DNA of 6,595 nt from Gammaproteobacteria bacterium (GCA_026706425.1 JAPOYW010000013.1:1-6595); one strand, 5' to 3'. Counted from the first letter of the stretch, positions 1 through 5,500 are shown. Made by a program: numbers and translations. Notes: generated by a model not told the origin, from the sequence alone.

Positions 1-374
1 CCGCGTGACTTGGCGACCTCCACGGCGACCGAGTCCGTCCCGTCCGCCACGACCAGGCCACGAGCGTCCAAGTCTTCCAGGTAGAAGGCGAACTCGTCCG
101 GTTTGTAGGCGGGGTTGAGCGGGGCGGTGGCACACCACGGTGCGAAGCCCACGAAGGCTGCGGCCATCGCCGGACCATTCGGCAAAACGAGGGCCACGCG
201 GTCGTCGGGTCCGATGTCGGCGGCGCGCAACTGGCGTCCAAGGGCCGCCGTCTGGGCTCGCAATTCGCCGTGCGTGATCCCCCGTCGTGACAGGGCCGAA
301 ACGGCCGGGGCGTTCGCCTCGCCCCGCAGCAGGTCGATGATCGCGTCCATCCGCGTAGAGTCTCCAACAGACAT
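1..374 (-). CDS. AMP-dependent acyl-CoA synthetase/ligase, N-terminal part (cut by the left edge)
   Basis: Translating the minus strand from the ATG at 374 gives about 124 uninterrupted residues that look like the N-terminal domain of an adenylate-forming acyl-CoA ligase (ANL superfamily, PF00501). Seen: an ITHGELRAQTAALGRQL stretch (the family's 'tYgeL...a..lA..L' helix), then DDRVALVLPNGPAMAAAFVG and CATAPLNPAYKPDEFAFYL, the usual 'GD.Vai.lpN' and 'g....plNp.....E..fyl' landmarks. The 'NPAYKPDEFAFYLEDLDARG' wording resembles the oxalyl-CoA synthetase (Pcs60/AAE3) branch, but the substrate cannot be fixed because the AMP-binding and hinge motifs lie off the window. The enzyme would convert a carboxylate, ATP and CoA to acyl-CoA, AMP and PPi in the cytosol. 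The start is uncertain: the ATG at 374 has a GAGGG only 1-2 nt upstream, while the in-frame ATG at 350 has a GGAG about 11 nt upstream. It lies 58 nt downstream of the transporter in the same direction, so the two may be co-transcribed. Confidence 0.88.
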   Translation of the reverse strand, partial: MSVGDSTRMDAIIDLLRGEANAPAVSALSRRGITHGELRAQTAALGRQLRAADIGPDDRVALVLPNGPAMAAAFVGFAPWCATAPLNPAYKPDEFAFYLEDLDARGLVVADGTDSVAVEVAKSR

Positions 375-432
375 GCCCTCACGCGCAAACCCAAGGCGGA
401 TTCCTTTCGAACAAATTCAGAGCTGTCCTTTC

Positions 433-1641
433 TTAGTTGCCTTGTCGCCAACTGGTCCGCGCGAGCAGGAAGCCTGTCGCGACCCAAAGGGTCGCGGCCA
501 ACACACAGACTCCGAGAACGGCGGTGTGCCAATCCGTAGCGCCAGCAAGCGCACCACAGAGCAAGAGCACCCCTATTCCCGTAATCGACTGCATCAGCCC
601 CTTTACCGAAGCCGTCGTGGCACGCGTGGCGTCATCAGCCGCCCGCTGCAGGAGCCCATCCAACAAGATGGACGCCAGTCCATTGAGTCCTAGCGAGATC
701 ACCAACGGCAAAGCGCCGAAGGGACCGGGAAGGAACACCGAACCAAACAACATCACCGTGGCCAGTCCATAAATCGCAGAAACCCGTTTCAAACCGCCGC
801 CGACGAAGCGGTGCGCGACAACGACGGCGACCGCGTTGGCACCCGTTGCAGCCGCATAGACGGTTCCCACGAAAGTGATGCTGACCGATCTTTTCTCGAG
901 CAGAAACACGCCCAGAAACTCATCGACTCCACCCCAGATTGGCGTGAATAAAACCGCCATCGCCACGACGGCGAGGAGAACCCTGCTCCCGAGTACGGAA
1001 CCTATCCCGCTGGCCAGCGTCCGCGCGAAGCTCAACTGGGGGGTCTCCTTTTGCGCACTGCTGTAGTCCGGGCATGTCCAGACGAGAAGCGCCCCCAACA
1101 ACGGAGCCACAACGGAGATGACAAGGACGAGGTCGAAGCCCACCGAGTCAACGAGGTATCCACCGGCGAGAAACGCGAGTCCGGTCCCGAGACTTCCGGC
1201 AGCGGCCCCGCGACCGAACACCCTTTCGAAGTGCGAGCCCGTCCTCTCGCGTTGGACGGCTTCGTACACAAGCGCCTCCTCCGCTCCAGACCGAATGGCG
1301 GACTCCAACCCCCAAAGCACGAACCCGCACAGGAACCCCCAGAAAGTCGGATACAGCATCCAAACGAAGAAGCAGGCGGACTTGAACAGGCAGGCGGACA
1401 TCAGCAGCCAACGTCGCGAGAGCCGATCCGCCAGTGCCCCGGAAGGCAGCTCGAACACGATCGCGGAAGCCGACCAGGCGGAGAGCAGTATCGAAAGTTC
1501 GAGCGGTGACACGCCGTAGTCGACGATCAAAATCGCGTAGGTCGCATAAATCGGTGCGAGTTCACGCACGAACCGATAGCCAAGGTATCCGAACTCGAAC
1601 CGCCTAGACTGTCCGGCATCGAGCGTTAAGCGAGTGATCAG
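433..1641 (-). CDS. Major facilitator superfamily (MFS) transporter, 12 TM
   Basis: This is an inner-membrane secondary transporter of unknown substrate. With the start chosen here it is 402 residues, the usual MFS size. About twelve hydrophobic segments can be counted, in two groups of six separated by a hydrophilic loop around the PDYSSAQKETPQL segment. Between TM2 and TM3 lies the signature motif A, GALADRLSRRW (G-x-x-x-D-R-x-x-R-R). The last residues are TSWRQGN before TAA. The open frame extends upstream to 1911, but those extra 90 residues are Arg/Ser/Trp-rich, not membrane-like and overlap a better-looking frame, so they are probably not translated. No ATG lies in frame just before TM1. 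I chose the CTG at 1641, preceded by AAAGGA with about 9 nt spacing. A GTG at 1569 is the alternative and would start immediately before TM1. The fold and family are secure; the start is a guess. It resembles drug/solute exporters of the DHA1 kind, but nothing in the sequence names a substrate. Confidence 0.85.
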   Translation of the reverse strand: MITRLTLDAGQSRRFEFGYLGYRFVRELAPIYATYAILIVDYGVSPLELSILLSAWSASAIVFELPSGALADRLSRRWLLMSACLFKSACFFVWMLYPTFWGFLCGFVLWGLESAIRSGAEEALVYEAVQRERTGSHFERVFGRGAAAGSLGTGLAFLAGGYLVDSVGFDLVLVISVVAPLLGALLVWTCPDYSSAQKETPQLSFARTLASGIGSVLGSRVLLAVVAMAVLFTPIWGGVDEFLGVFLLEKRSVSITFVGTVYAAATGANAVAVVVAHRFVGGGLKRVSAIYGLATVMLFGSVFLPGPFGALPLVISLGLNGLASILLDGLLQRAADDATRATTASVKGLMQSITGIGVLLLCGALAGATDWHTAVLGVCVLAATLWVATGFLLARTSWRQGN

Positions 1642-1852
1642 AGAGTCGTTTCCTTTCGATTTCCAGTGAACCGGATGGTTGGCAGCGGCAGAGCGAGGGG
1701 TGCGAAGGCTCGCCCATTCCAACGGAATCGCCGGCCAACTCGAACGCTTCGGCCACCCACCTGTAGACCCGCCGCCCGGCATCGCGGTCGATCGCGAGCG
1801 GATAGACAACCGAGAACGGGTCGATGTTACGCCACAACAGCAGTACCTGGGG
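1604..1852 (-). pseudogene. Open frame with coding-like composition upstream of the transporter (possible gene remnant)
   Basis: Between a TAA at 1855-1853 and a TAG at 1606-1604 the minus strand has an open frame. Its middle reads like ordinary protein (for example IDPFSVVYPLAIDRDAG, then RRVYRWVAEAFELAGDSVG), and third codon positions are strongly G/C. By my hand count this third-position bias is higher than in the overlapping upstream extension of the transporter frame. No ATG lies near its beginning, only a TTG at 1837. Its end overlaps the proposed transporter start by about 38 nt. It could be the decayed C-terminal part of a lost gene, or a short upstream frame whose translation couples to the transporter. 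I do not recognise the family. About the last 20 residues look like noise. Low confidence that anything functional is encoded. Confidence 0.3.
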
Positions 1853-1890
1853 TTAGCAAACCAACGCCTCGACGGCAATTGCCACCGCGC

Positions 1891-1896
1891 TATAGT
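1891..1896 (+). promoter_or_regulatory. Candidate -10 box upstream of the dehydrogenase
   Basis: TATAGT matches the sigma70 -10 consensus at 5 of 6 positions and stands out in a GC-rich region. It lies about 75 nt before the dehydrogenase ATG at 1972. No good -35 is visible at 16-18 nt spacing (the hexamer there is CTCGAC), so this is only a weak promoter call. Confidence 0.3.
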
Positions 1897-1907
1897 GTTC
1901 TCCCGAT

Positions 1908-1923
1908 GCACCCGTCAGGGTGT
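1908..1923 (+). promoter_or_regulatory. Small hairpin in the dehydrogenase leader
   Basis: The sequence GCACCC-gtca-GGGTGT can form a 6-bp stem (outer pair G-U) with a 4-nt loop, just downstream of the candidate -10 and 48 nt before the ATG at 1972. It could be a weak operator or leader structure. It has no following T-run, so it is not a terminator. It may also be chance. Confidence 0.2.
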
Positions 1924-1971
1924 GCGGATGCGTATGTTCAGGTGCAGTTTGCTAAGAGGACAGCGGAAACC

Positions 1972-3249
1972 ATGGGGAATCGCCTAGAGGGGAAGGTCGC
2001 AATCATCACCGGCGGCACCAGCGGCATCGGCGCGGCGACCGCCGAACTGTTCGCTGGGGAGGGTGCCACGGTCGTCATCGCCGGGCGTTCCGAGGCCAAG
2101 GGCTCGGCGCTGGCGGAACGACTCGGCGACAACGTCCACTACGAACCCCAGGACGTCACCGTGGAAGACGACGTGCGGCGCGTGATCGACGACGCCGGGG
2201 AACGTTTCGGGCGTCTGGACGTGCTGTTCAACAACGCCGGCGGGCCCACGGCAGGGAACGTTGGCGACATCACCGGCGAGAACATCGACTACGGCGTCAA
2301 GCTGCTGTTCACCAGTGTCGTCTTGGGGATGCGCTTCGCCATTCCCCACATGCTGGCATCAGGAGGCGGCTCGATCATCAACAACTCGAGCATCGCCGCC
2401 ATCCGCCATCTGCAGGGCAATATCCTCTATTCCGCCGTCAAGGCAGCGGTTACGCACTATTCGAAGCTCGCCGGCATCGAATTGGGTCCGCAGGGGATCC
2501 GCGTCAACGTCATTTCGCCCGGGGCCATCGCGACGCCCATCTTCGGGGGCGGCGCGGCCCGGGCCACCACCCGTCCCGACGAGGAGAACGAGCGCAAGAT
2601 GGCCAAGCTGCAGGGCAATCTCGCGAGGGCCAACCCGCTCAAGAAATCCGGGGTCGCCTGGGACATTGCGACGGCCGCGCTGTTCCTCGCCAGCGAAGAG
2701 GGCCGATTCGTGAACAGCCACGACCTGGTTGTCGACGGTGGTCGGACATCGATGTTCGTGGAAAATGGTGCGGCTCGGCCAGTTGGAATTCCTGTTCGAC
2801 CTGTCGTCGGACATCGGCGAGCAGACCAACCTGATCGACTTAAAGCCCGACGTCGCTGCGGACTTAAGGCGCGCCTACGATGCCTGGGCCCGGGAGACGC
2901 GCGCCCCGCTGTGGCCGCCGAAGAACATCGCCAAGGTCCCCGTCGAGCTACCCGGCATCGGCAATCGGGTGATCGACACGGCGATTTGACCCGCCACCGA
3001 GGTCCCGCACGGCGTTCGAGCAGAGGCGCGGTGCTACAATTCTTGGGATGCAAAGCGTCGACCAACAGGTGCTCGGCCAAGCCCGGGACTGGCTCCGCGC
3101 CGGGGAGTCCTGCTGGCTCGCCACCGTCGTGGCGACCTACGGGTCGTCGCCGAGGCCCGTCGGGTCGCTTCTCACCTGCAACCGCGATGGCCGGATCGAA
3201 GGCTCGCTGTCCGGTGGGTGCGTGGAGGACGACCTCCTGGAGAAGCTGA
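1972..3249 (+). CDS. Short-chain dehydrogenase/reductase (SDR) with abnormal run-on C-terminus
   Basis: Residues 1-262 form a complete classical SDR: a cytosolic NAD(P)(H)-dependent oxidoreductase acting on an alcohol/ketone of unknown identity. Seen: the TGGTSGIG dinucleotide loop (13-20), AGR (37-39; the Arg after strand 2 favours NADP(H) over NAD), NNAG (87-90), Ser pair 139-140 with the likely catalytic serine, YSAVK (Tyr153, Lys157), and SPG (182-184). The family's last strand, HDLVVDGGRTSMF, ends at 262, near codon 2755-2757. A normal SDR would stop here or within a few residues. Instead the frame stays open to 3249, adding about 160 Arg-rich, non-SDR residues. These overlap the sulfatase remnant in another frame and then the first 200 nt of xdhC. 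The tail is therefore probably a by-product of a recombination that removed the original stop codon. The start is ATG 1972, with AGAGGA about 12 nt upstream and the canonical LEGKVAIITGG right after. An in-frame ATG at 1906 is an alternative. The product may be functional, destabilised by its tail, or a pseudogene. Confidence 0.85.
   Translation: MGNRLEGKVAIITGGTSGIGAATAELFAGEGATVVIAGRSEAKGSALAERLGDNVHYEPQDVTVEDDVRRVIDDAGERFGRLDVLFNNAGGPTAGNVGDITGENIDYGVKLLFTSVVLGMRFAIPHMLASGGGSIINNSSIAAIRHLQGNILYSAVKAAVTHYSKLAGIELGPQGIRVNVISPGAIATPIFGGGAARATTRPDEENERKMAKLQGNLARANPLKKSGVAWDIATAALFLASEEGRFVNSHDLVVDGGRTSMFVENGAARPVGIPVRPVVGHRRADQPDRLKARRRCGLKARLRCLGPGDARPAVAAEEHRQGPRRATRHRQSGDRHGDLTRHRGPARRSSRGAVLQFLGCKASTNRCSAKPGTGSAPGSPAGSPPSWRPTGRRRGPSGRFSPATAMAGSKARCPVGAWRTTSWRS
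2759..2989 (+). pseudogene. C-terminal remnant of a sulfatase (alkaline phosphatase-like superfamily)
   Basis: In the frame one base ahead of the dehydrogenase, about 76 codons read WKMVRLGQ, then EFLFDLSSDIGEQTNLIDLK, then PDVAADLRRAYDAWARET, RAPLWP and a TGA at 2987-2989. This is the typical end of a type I sulfatase: 'WK.vr......eLYDL..DpgE..NLa...P....L...y..W'. Everything upstream that a sulfatase needs (the CxPxR formylglycine motif and metal-binding Asp/His residues) is absent, and this frame is closed by TGA at 2711-2713. No credible start or ribosome site precedes it. The homology begins within a few bases of where the dehydrogenase homology ends, so the junction is sharp. The best reading is a leftover of a deleted sulfatase gene. 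The frame itself is intact and its composition has not decayed, so the event may be recent. I am confident of the family, less so of the exact junction base. Confidence 0.75.
3035..3040 (+). promoter_or_regulatory. Candidate -10 box placing transcription start at the xdhC ATG
   Basis: TACAAT (5 of 6 sigma70 -10 positions) ends 7 nt before the ATG at 3048, so the expected transcription start falls on or next to the A of the start codon. There is no purine-rich ribosome site between them apart from TTGGG touching the ATG. No convincing -35 lies at the right spacing (GCGTTC at 3012-3017). If real, xdhC has a leaderless mRNA. Confidence 0.35.
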
Positions 3250-4052
3250 CGGCGGGCCAACTCGCCCAGGACCAAGCCCAGTTCTTCCGCTACGGCGAAA
3301 CCGAAGAGGAGGCCGAACAACTCGGTCTTCCGTGTGGCGGGCACCTGGACATCGTCGTCGAACCGCATACGCCGACCCCGCCAAGCCGAGTTCATTTCGA
3401 TCATCTGGTTGATCGCCTAGCCATGCGAGCCTGCGTGGAGCGGACGGTATTGCTGAAGACCGGAACCTTCGACTACCGGGACGTCGAGGATCATGCGGCT
3501 CTCCGATACGACCACGACGGCGGGGTGCTCGTACAGACCTACGGTCCCCAGGACCGGTTGTTCGTGATCGGCACGAACATGGTTTCGGCCTACGTCGCCG
3601 AGATCGCGATCGCCCTCGGCTACGACGTCGTGGTCTGCGACCCCCGCCCGGACCGTCTGGAGGATTTTCGCGTTGCCGGGGTCAACACGGTCCGCGAGAT
3701 GCCCGACGATGCCGTTCGCCGCTACGCCAGCGACAGCCATTCGGCGGTCGTGGCTTTGACGCACGACCCAAGAATCGACGACATGGGGCTGATGGAAGCC
3801 TTAAAGACCGATGCCTTCTACGTCGGTGCCATGGGATCGGACCGCACCTCCGCCAACCGGCGCGAACGGCTTAGGCAACTGGATCTTTCGGAGTCGGAAA
3901 TCCGCCGCCTGCACGCGCCCATCGGTCTGCCGATCGGCAGCAAGACGCCGCCTGAGATCGCCATCGCCGTGCTCGCCGAAATCACCGCGGTGCGCAAGCA
4001 GCGCGCGACCGGCGCGCGCCTCGCGGTGGAGCGCATTGCTGCGGGCGCGTGA
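3048..4052 (+). CDS. xdhC: XdhC/CoxI-family molybdenum-hydroxylase maturation factor
   Basis: XdhC-type proteins bind molybdenum cofactor and assist its sulfuration and insertion into xanthine dehydrogenase or related hydroxylases; they are cytosolic and not part of the final enzyme. The 334 residues hold both expected domains. The N-terminal XdhC_CoxI domain (about 8-75) has GSSPRPVGS (32-40) and GSLSGGCVE (52-60, with the conserved Cys58), followed by GLPCGG (93-98, Cys96). The C-terminal Rossmann-like XdhC_C domain (about 170-312) begins LFVIGTNMVSAYVA (171-184), with Asp198 after strand 2, LTHDPR (237-242), YVGAMGS (258-264) and the closing IGLPIGSKTPPEIAIAVLAEI (292-312). The first Rossmann loop reads GTNMVS rather than the common GaGhvG/GAGxLS form, so dinucleotide binding may be altered. 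The ATG at 3048 is the only sensible start. It overlaps the next gene by 4 nt (GTGA), so the two are translationally coupled. The hydroxylase it would serve is not in the window. The family call is strong; the exact client (xanthine, CO or another hydroxylase) is unknown. Confidence 0.93.
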   Translation: MQSVDQQVLGQARDWLRAGESCWLATVVATYGSSPRPVGSLLTCNRDGRIEGSLSGGCVEDDLLEKLTAGQLAQDQAQFFRYGETEEEAEQLGLPCGGHLDIVVEPHTPTPPSRVHFDHLVDRLAMRACVERTVLLKTGTFDYRDVEDHAALRYDHDGGVLVQTYGPQDRLFVIGTNMVSAYVAEIAIALGYDVVVCDPRPDRLEDFRVAGVNTVREMPDDAVRRYASDSHSAVVALTHDPRIDDMGLMEALKTDAFYVGAMGSDRTSANRRERLRQLDLSESEIRRLHAPIGLPIGSKTPPEIAIAVLAEITAVRKQRATGARLAVERIAAGA

Positions 4053-4645
4053 GGATCGCGGCCATCGTGTTGGCCGCCGGCAGAGCCCGGCGGTTCGGAA
4101 GCGACAAGCGCCGTCACCGGATCGATGGCGTGCCCATGTTGACGCGGACCCTTACGACCTACCGCAAGGTGCTGGACCGGGTGGCCGTCGTGATCCGCCC
4201 CGGCGAGCCGCAGATCGCCGAACTCGTGACCGCAGCCGGTTGCGAAGTCGTCGAAGCGGCCGACGCCGACGCCGGTCAGTCGCGTTCCCTCGCCGCTGGC
4301 GTGAAGGCACTAACAGCTGAACGCACGTTCAATCGTGGTCGGGGGCGCCCAAGGGCTGACGCCGTACCGGAGGGTTTGCTGATCGGATTGGCAGACATGC
4401 CGTTCATCCAGGCCGAAACGCTTCGCCGCCTAGTCGACGCCATGGCGGAACGTCCCGAGGCCATCGTGCGCCCCTGGTGCGGGGACCGCGGCGGGAATCC
4501 GATCGGGTTTCCAGCTCGACTGTTCGACGAGCTGACGCGGATCGAGGGCGACACCGGAGCACGTCAGATCGTGGATCACGCCGAGGACGTCCTGCTCGTG
4601 GAAGTCGACGACGGGGGGGTTCTGGACGACGTCGACCGGCCGTGA
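4049..4645 (+). CDS. MobA/MocA-like molybdopterin nucleotidyltransferase (NTP_transf_3 fold)
   Basis: This is a cytosolic enzyme of the MobA-like NTP transferase domain family. Next to xdhC its probable role is attaching CMP (MocA type) to molybdopterin for delivery to a molybdenum hydroxylase. Seen over 198 residues: the nucleotide loop LAAGRARRFGSDK (8-20), GQSRSLAAG (76-84; equivalent of the usual GM..SL..G), the metal-binding LADMP (114-118, Asp116), GGNPIGFP (148-155) and GDTGAR (167-172). It ends shortly after a VLDDVD segment equivalent to the family's 'D.DTPed', so the C-terminus is slightly short. Residues about 90-108 form a charged Arg/Gly-rich insertion where relatives go straight into the strand before the DMP motif. 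The start is GTG at 4049, overlapping the xdhC stop as GTGA; no independent ribosome site is needed. It could be called mocA, but I leave the symbol empty because cytidylyl versus guanylyl or other specificity cannot be proven from what I can see. Confidence 0.88.
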   Translation: MRIAAIVLAAGRARRFGSDKRRHRIDGVPMLTRTLTTYRKVLDRVAVVIRPGEPQIAELVTAAGCEVVEAADADAGQSRSLAAGVKALTAERTFNRGRGRPRADAVPEGLLIGLADMPFIQAETLRRLVDAMAERPEAIVRPWCGDRGGNPIGFPARLFDELTRIEGDTGARQIVDHAEDVLLVEVDDGGVLDDVDRP

Positions 4646-4656
4646 CGTGAAAGATC

Positions 4657-4669
4657 CGGGGCAACCCCG
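4657..4669. terminator. Weak hairpin between convergent genes, possible bidirectional terminator
   Basis: CGGGG-caa-CCCCG forms a 5-bp GC-only stem with a 3-nt loop, centred in the 40-nt gap between the convergent MobA-like gene (stop at 4645) and the Sel1 gene (stop at 4686). On the minus strand it is followed by GATCTTTC, a poor T-run; on the plus strand there is none. Position fits a terminator, but the structure is weak. Confidence 0.3.
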
Positions 4670-4685
4670 CTGGGAACCGGGCGCG

Positions 4686-5444
4686 CTATTCGGGTTCGTC
4701 CACCGGCGGCAAACCCAACTGCTCCCATACGGTGGCCATTCGCTGCTGGACTGACTTGTCCCCGGTAACGATCTCCCCAAGCATGTCCTCGAACAGGTCC
4801 CTCTCCTCGAGGGTCAAGTCCTCATCGAAGAAACAGATCAGGCGTTTGAGATGAGTGCCCATCGGACGGCGTAGTTCGCAGGTAACGCCCGTGGCGTCTT
4901 CGCCGTACTTGGACTCGTATTTCTCTATCACCTCGCGAAAGCGCGGGACGTACTGCTCGGGGATCTGGCCCCAGATGTCGTTGAAGTAGTTCTCAATGCC
5001 GGGCGACGAGTTGCCCGAGGCGGCTACCCCCAGCCATCCCACCGCCGTGGCCGAATCCCGCGTCACCTCACCGAGTCCATTCAGATAGATGTATCCCACC
5101 CGCGCCTGTGCATCCTTGAAACCGTGCCTGGCGGTGTTGAGCAGGAGCGGAAACGCGCGCTTGTACTCGCTGTCCGAGTAAAGCCGACGCCCCTGGGCTA
5201 GCTGCTTGTAGATCTCGCGACGCTCTCCCAGCGTAAGGTCCGTCACCGGCTCGCCCGTGACCCGTACTTCCTCGATGTCGGTGTCATAACGGGACGAATC
5301 CGCATCGTCGTCGGTTGTCACATCGCCATGAACTGCGGCCCCGGCGATGGCGAAACACGCCAACAATGCCGTGATCCGTGATCGGATCGATGCAGCGCGC
5401 CTTGGTCGACGCACATGCGAGCTCTCGGCTTGACTAGCGGGCAT
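4686..5444 (-). CDS. Exported Sel1-like repeat protein, tandem paralogue A
   Basis: The protein has 252 residues. The basic N-terminus and hydrophobic stretch ITALLACFAIAGAAVHG (24-40) look like a signal peptide, with cleavage near 36-40, so the protein is probably periplasmic or outer-membrane facing. After an Asp-rich linker comes EEVRVTGEPV (58-67), then a helical region with one clear Sel1-type repeat: AFPLLLNTARHGFKDAQARV, followed by GYIYLNGLGEV and AVGWLGVAASG (about 97-144; pattern A..L...A..G...AQ..lG..Y..G.g....D...A..W...AA). Sel1 repeats are TPR-like helical hairpins that usually bind other proteins. Cys189 and Cys204 match a cysteine pair in paralogue B and could form a disulfide. 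The C-terminus (205-252) is acidic and unique to this copy. The ATG at 5444 gives a long n-region; the in-frame GTG at 5414, with GAGAG upstream, would give a more standard signal peptide. It is the last gene of the nadK-sel1-sel1 run, 75 nt after copy B. No specific function can be assigned. Confidence 0.85.
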   Translation of the reverse strand: MPASQAESSHVRRPRRAASIRSRITALLACFAIAGAAVHGDVTTDDDADSSRYDTDIEEVRVTGEPVTDLTLGERREIYKQLAQGRRLYSDSEYKRAFPLLLNTARHGFKDAQARVGYIYLNGLGEVTRDSATAVGWLGVAASGNSSPGIENYFNDIWGQIPEQYVPRFREVIEKYESKYGEDATGVTCELRRPMGTHLKRLICFFDEDLTLEERDLFEDMLGEIVTGDKSVQQRMATVWEQLGLPPVDEPE

Positions 5445-5500
5445 TGCCCCAATCCAAGCAGTCCACGTTCCAGTCTACACCCGCTCGCTGGCGTATTCGA

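Noticed and set aside
115..693. Plus-strand open frame over the acyl-CoA ligase and the end of the transporter
   Set aside because: It is Arg/Ser/Pro-rich, resembles no family and is antisense to two well-supported genes; a high-GC shadow frame.
1051..1519. Overlapping plus-strand frames of 130-150 codons inside the transporter
   Set aside because: They run antisense to the TM segments and their composition is that of a complement-frame shadow.
1666..1971. N-terminal extension of the SDR frame to 1666
   Set aside because: The extra about 100 residues are Arg/Pro-rich with no domain. The ATG at 1972 has a ribosome site and leads directly into the canonical LEGKVAIITGG start.
2457..3404. Minus-strand frame of 315 codons opposite the SDR tail and xdhC
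   Set aside because: It is long only because of high GC and the antisense of well-coded genes; the translation is Arg/Pro/Ala-rich without motifs.
3811..4320. Plus-strand frame of about 169 codons bridging the xdhC-MobA overlap
   Set aside because: It overlaps both strong genes out of frame, is Arg/Ser-rich and has no domain.
5355..5366. LLAC in the signal peptide of Sel1 copy A as a lipobox
   Set aside because: The cysteine sits early in the hydrophobic stretch with about ten more hydrophobic or small residues after it, and copy B has no equivalent; an ordinary signal peptide is more likely.
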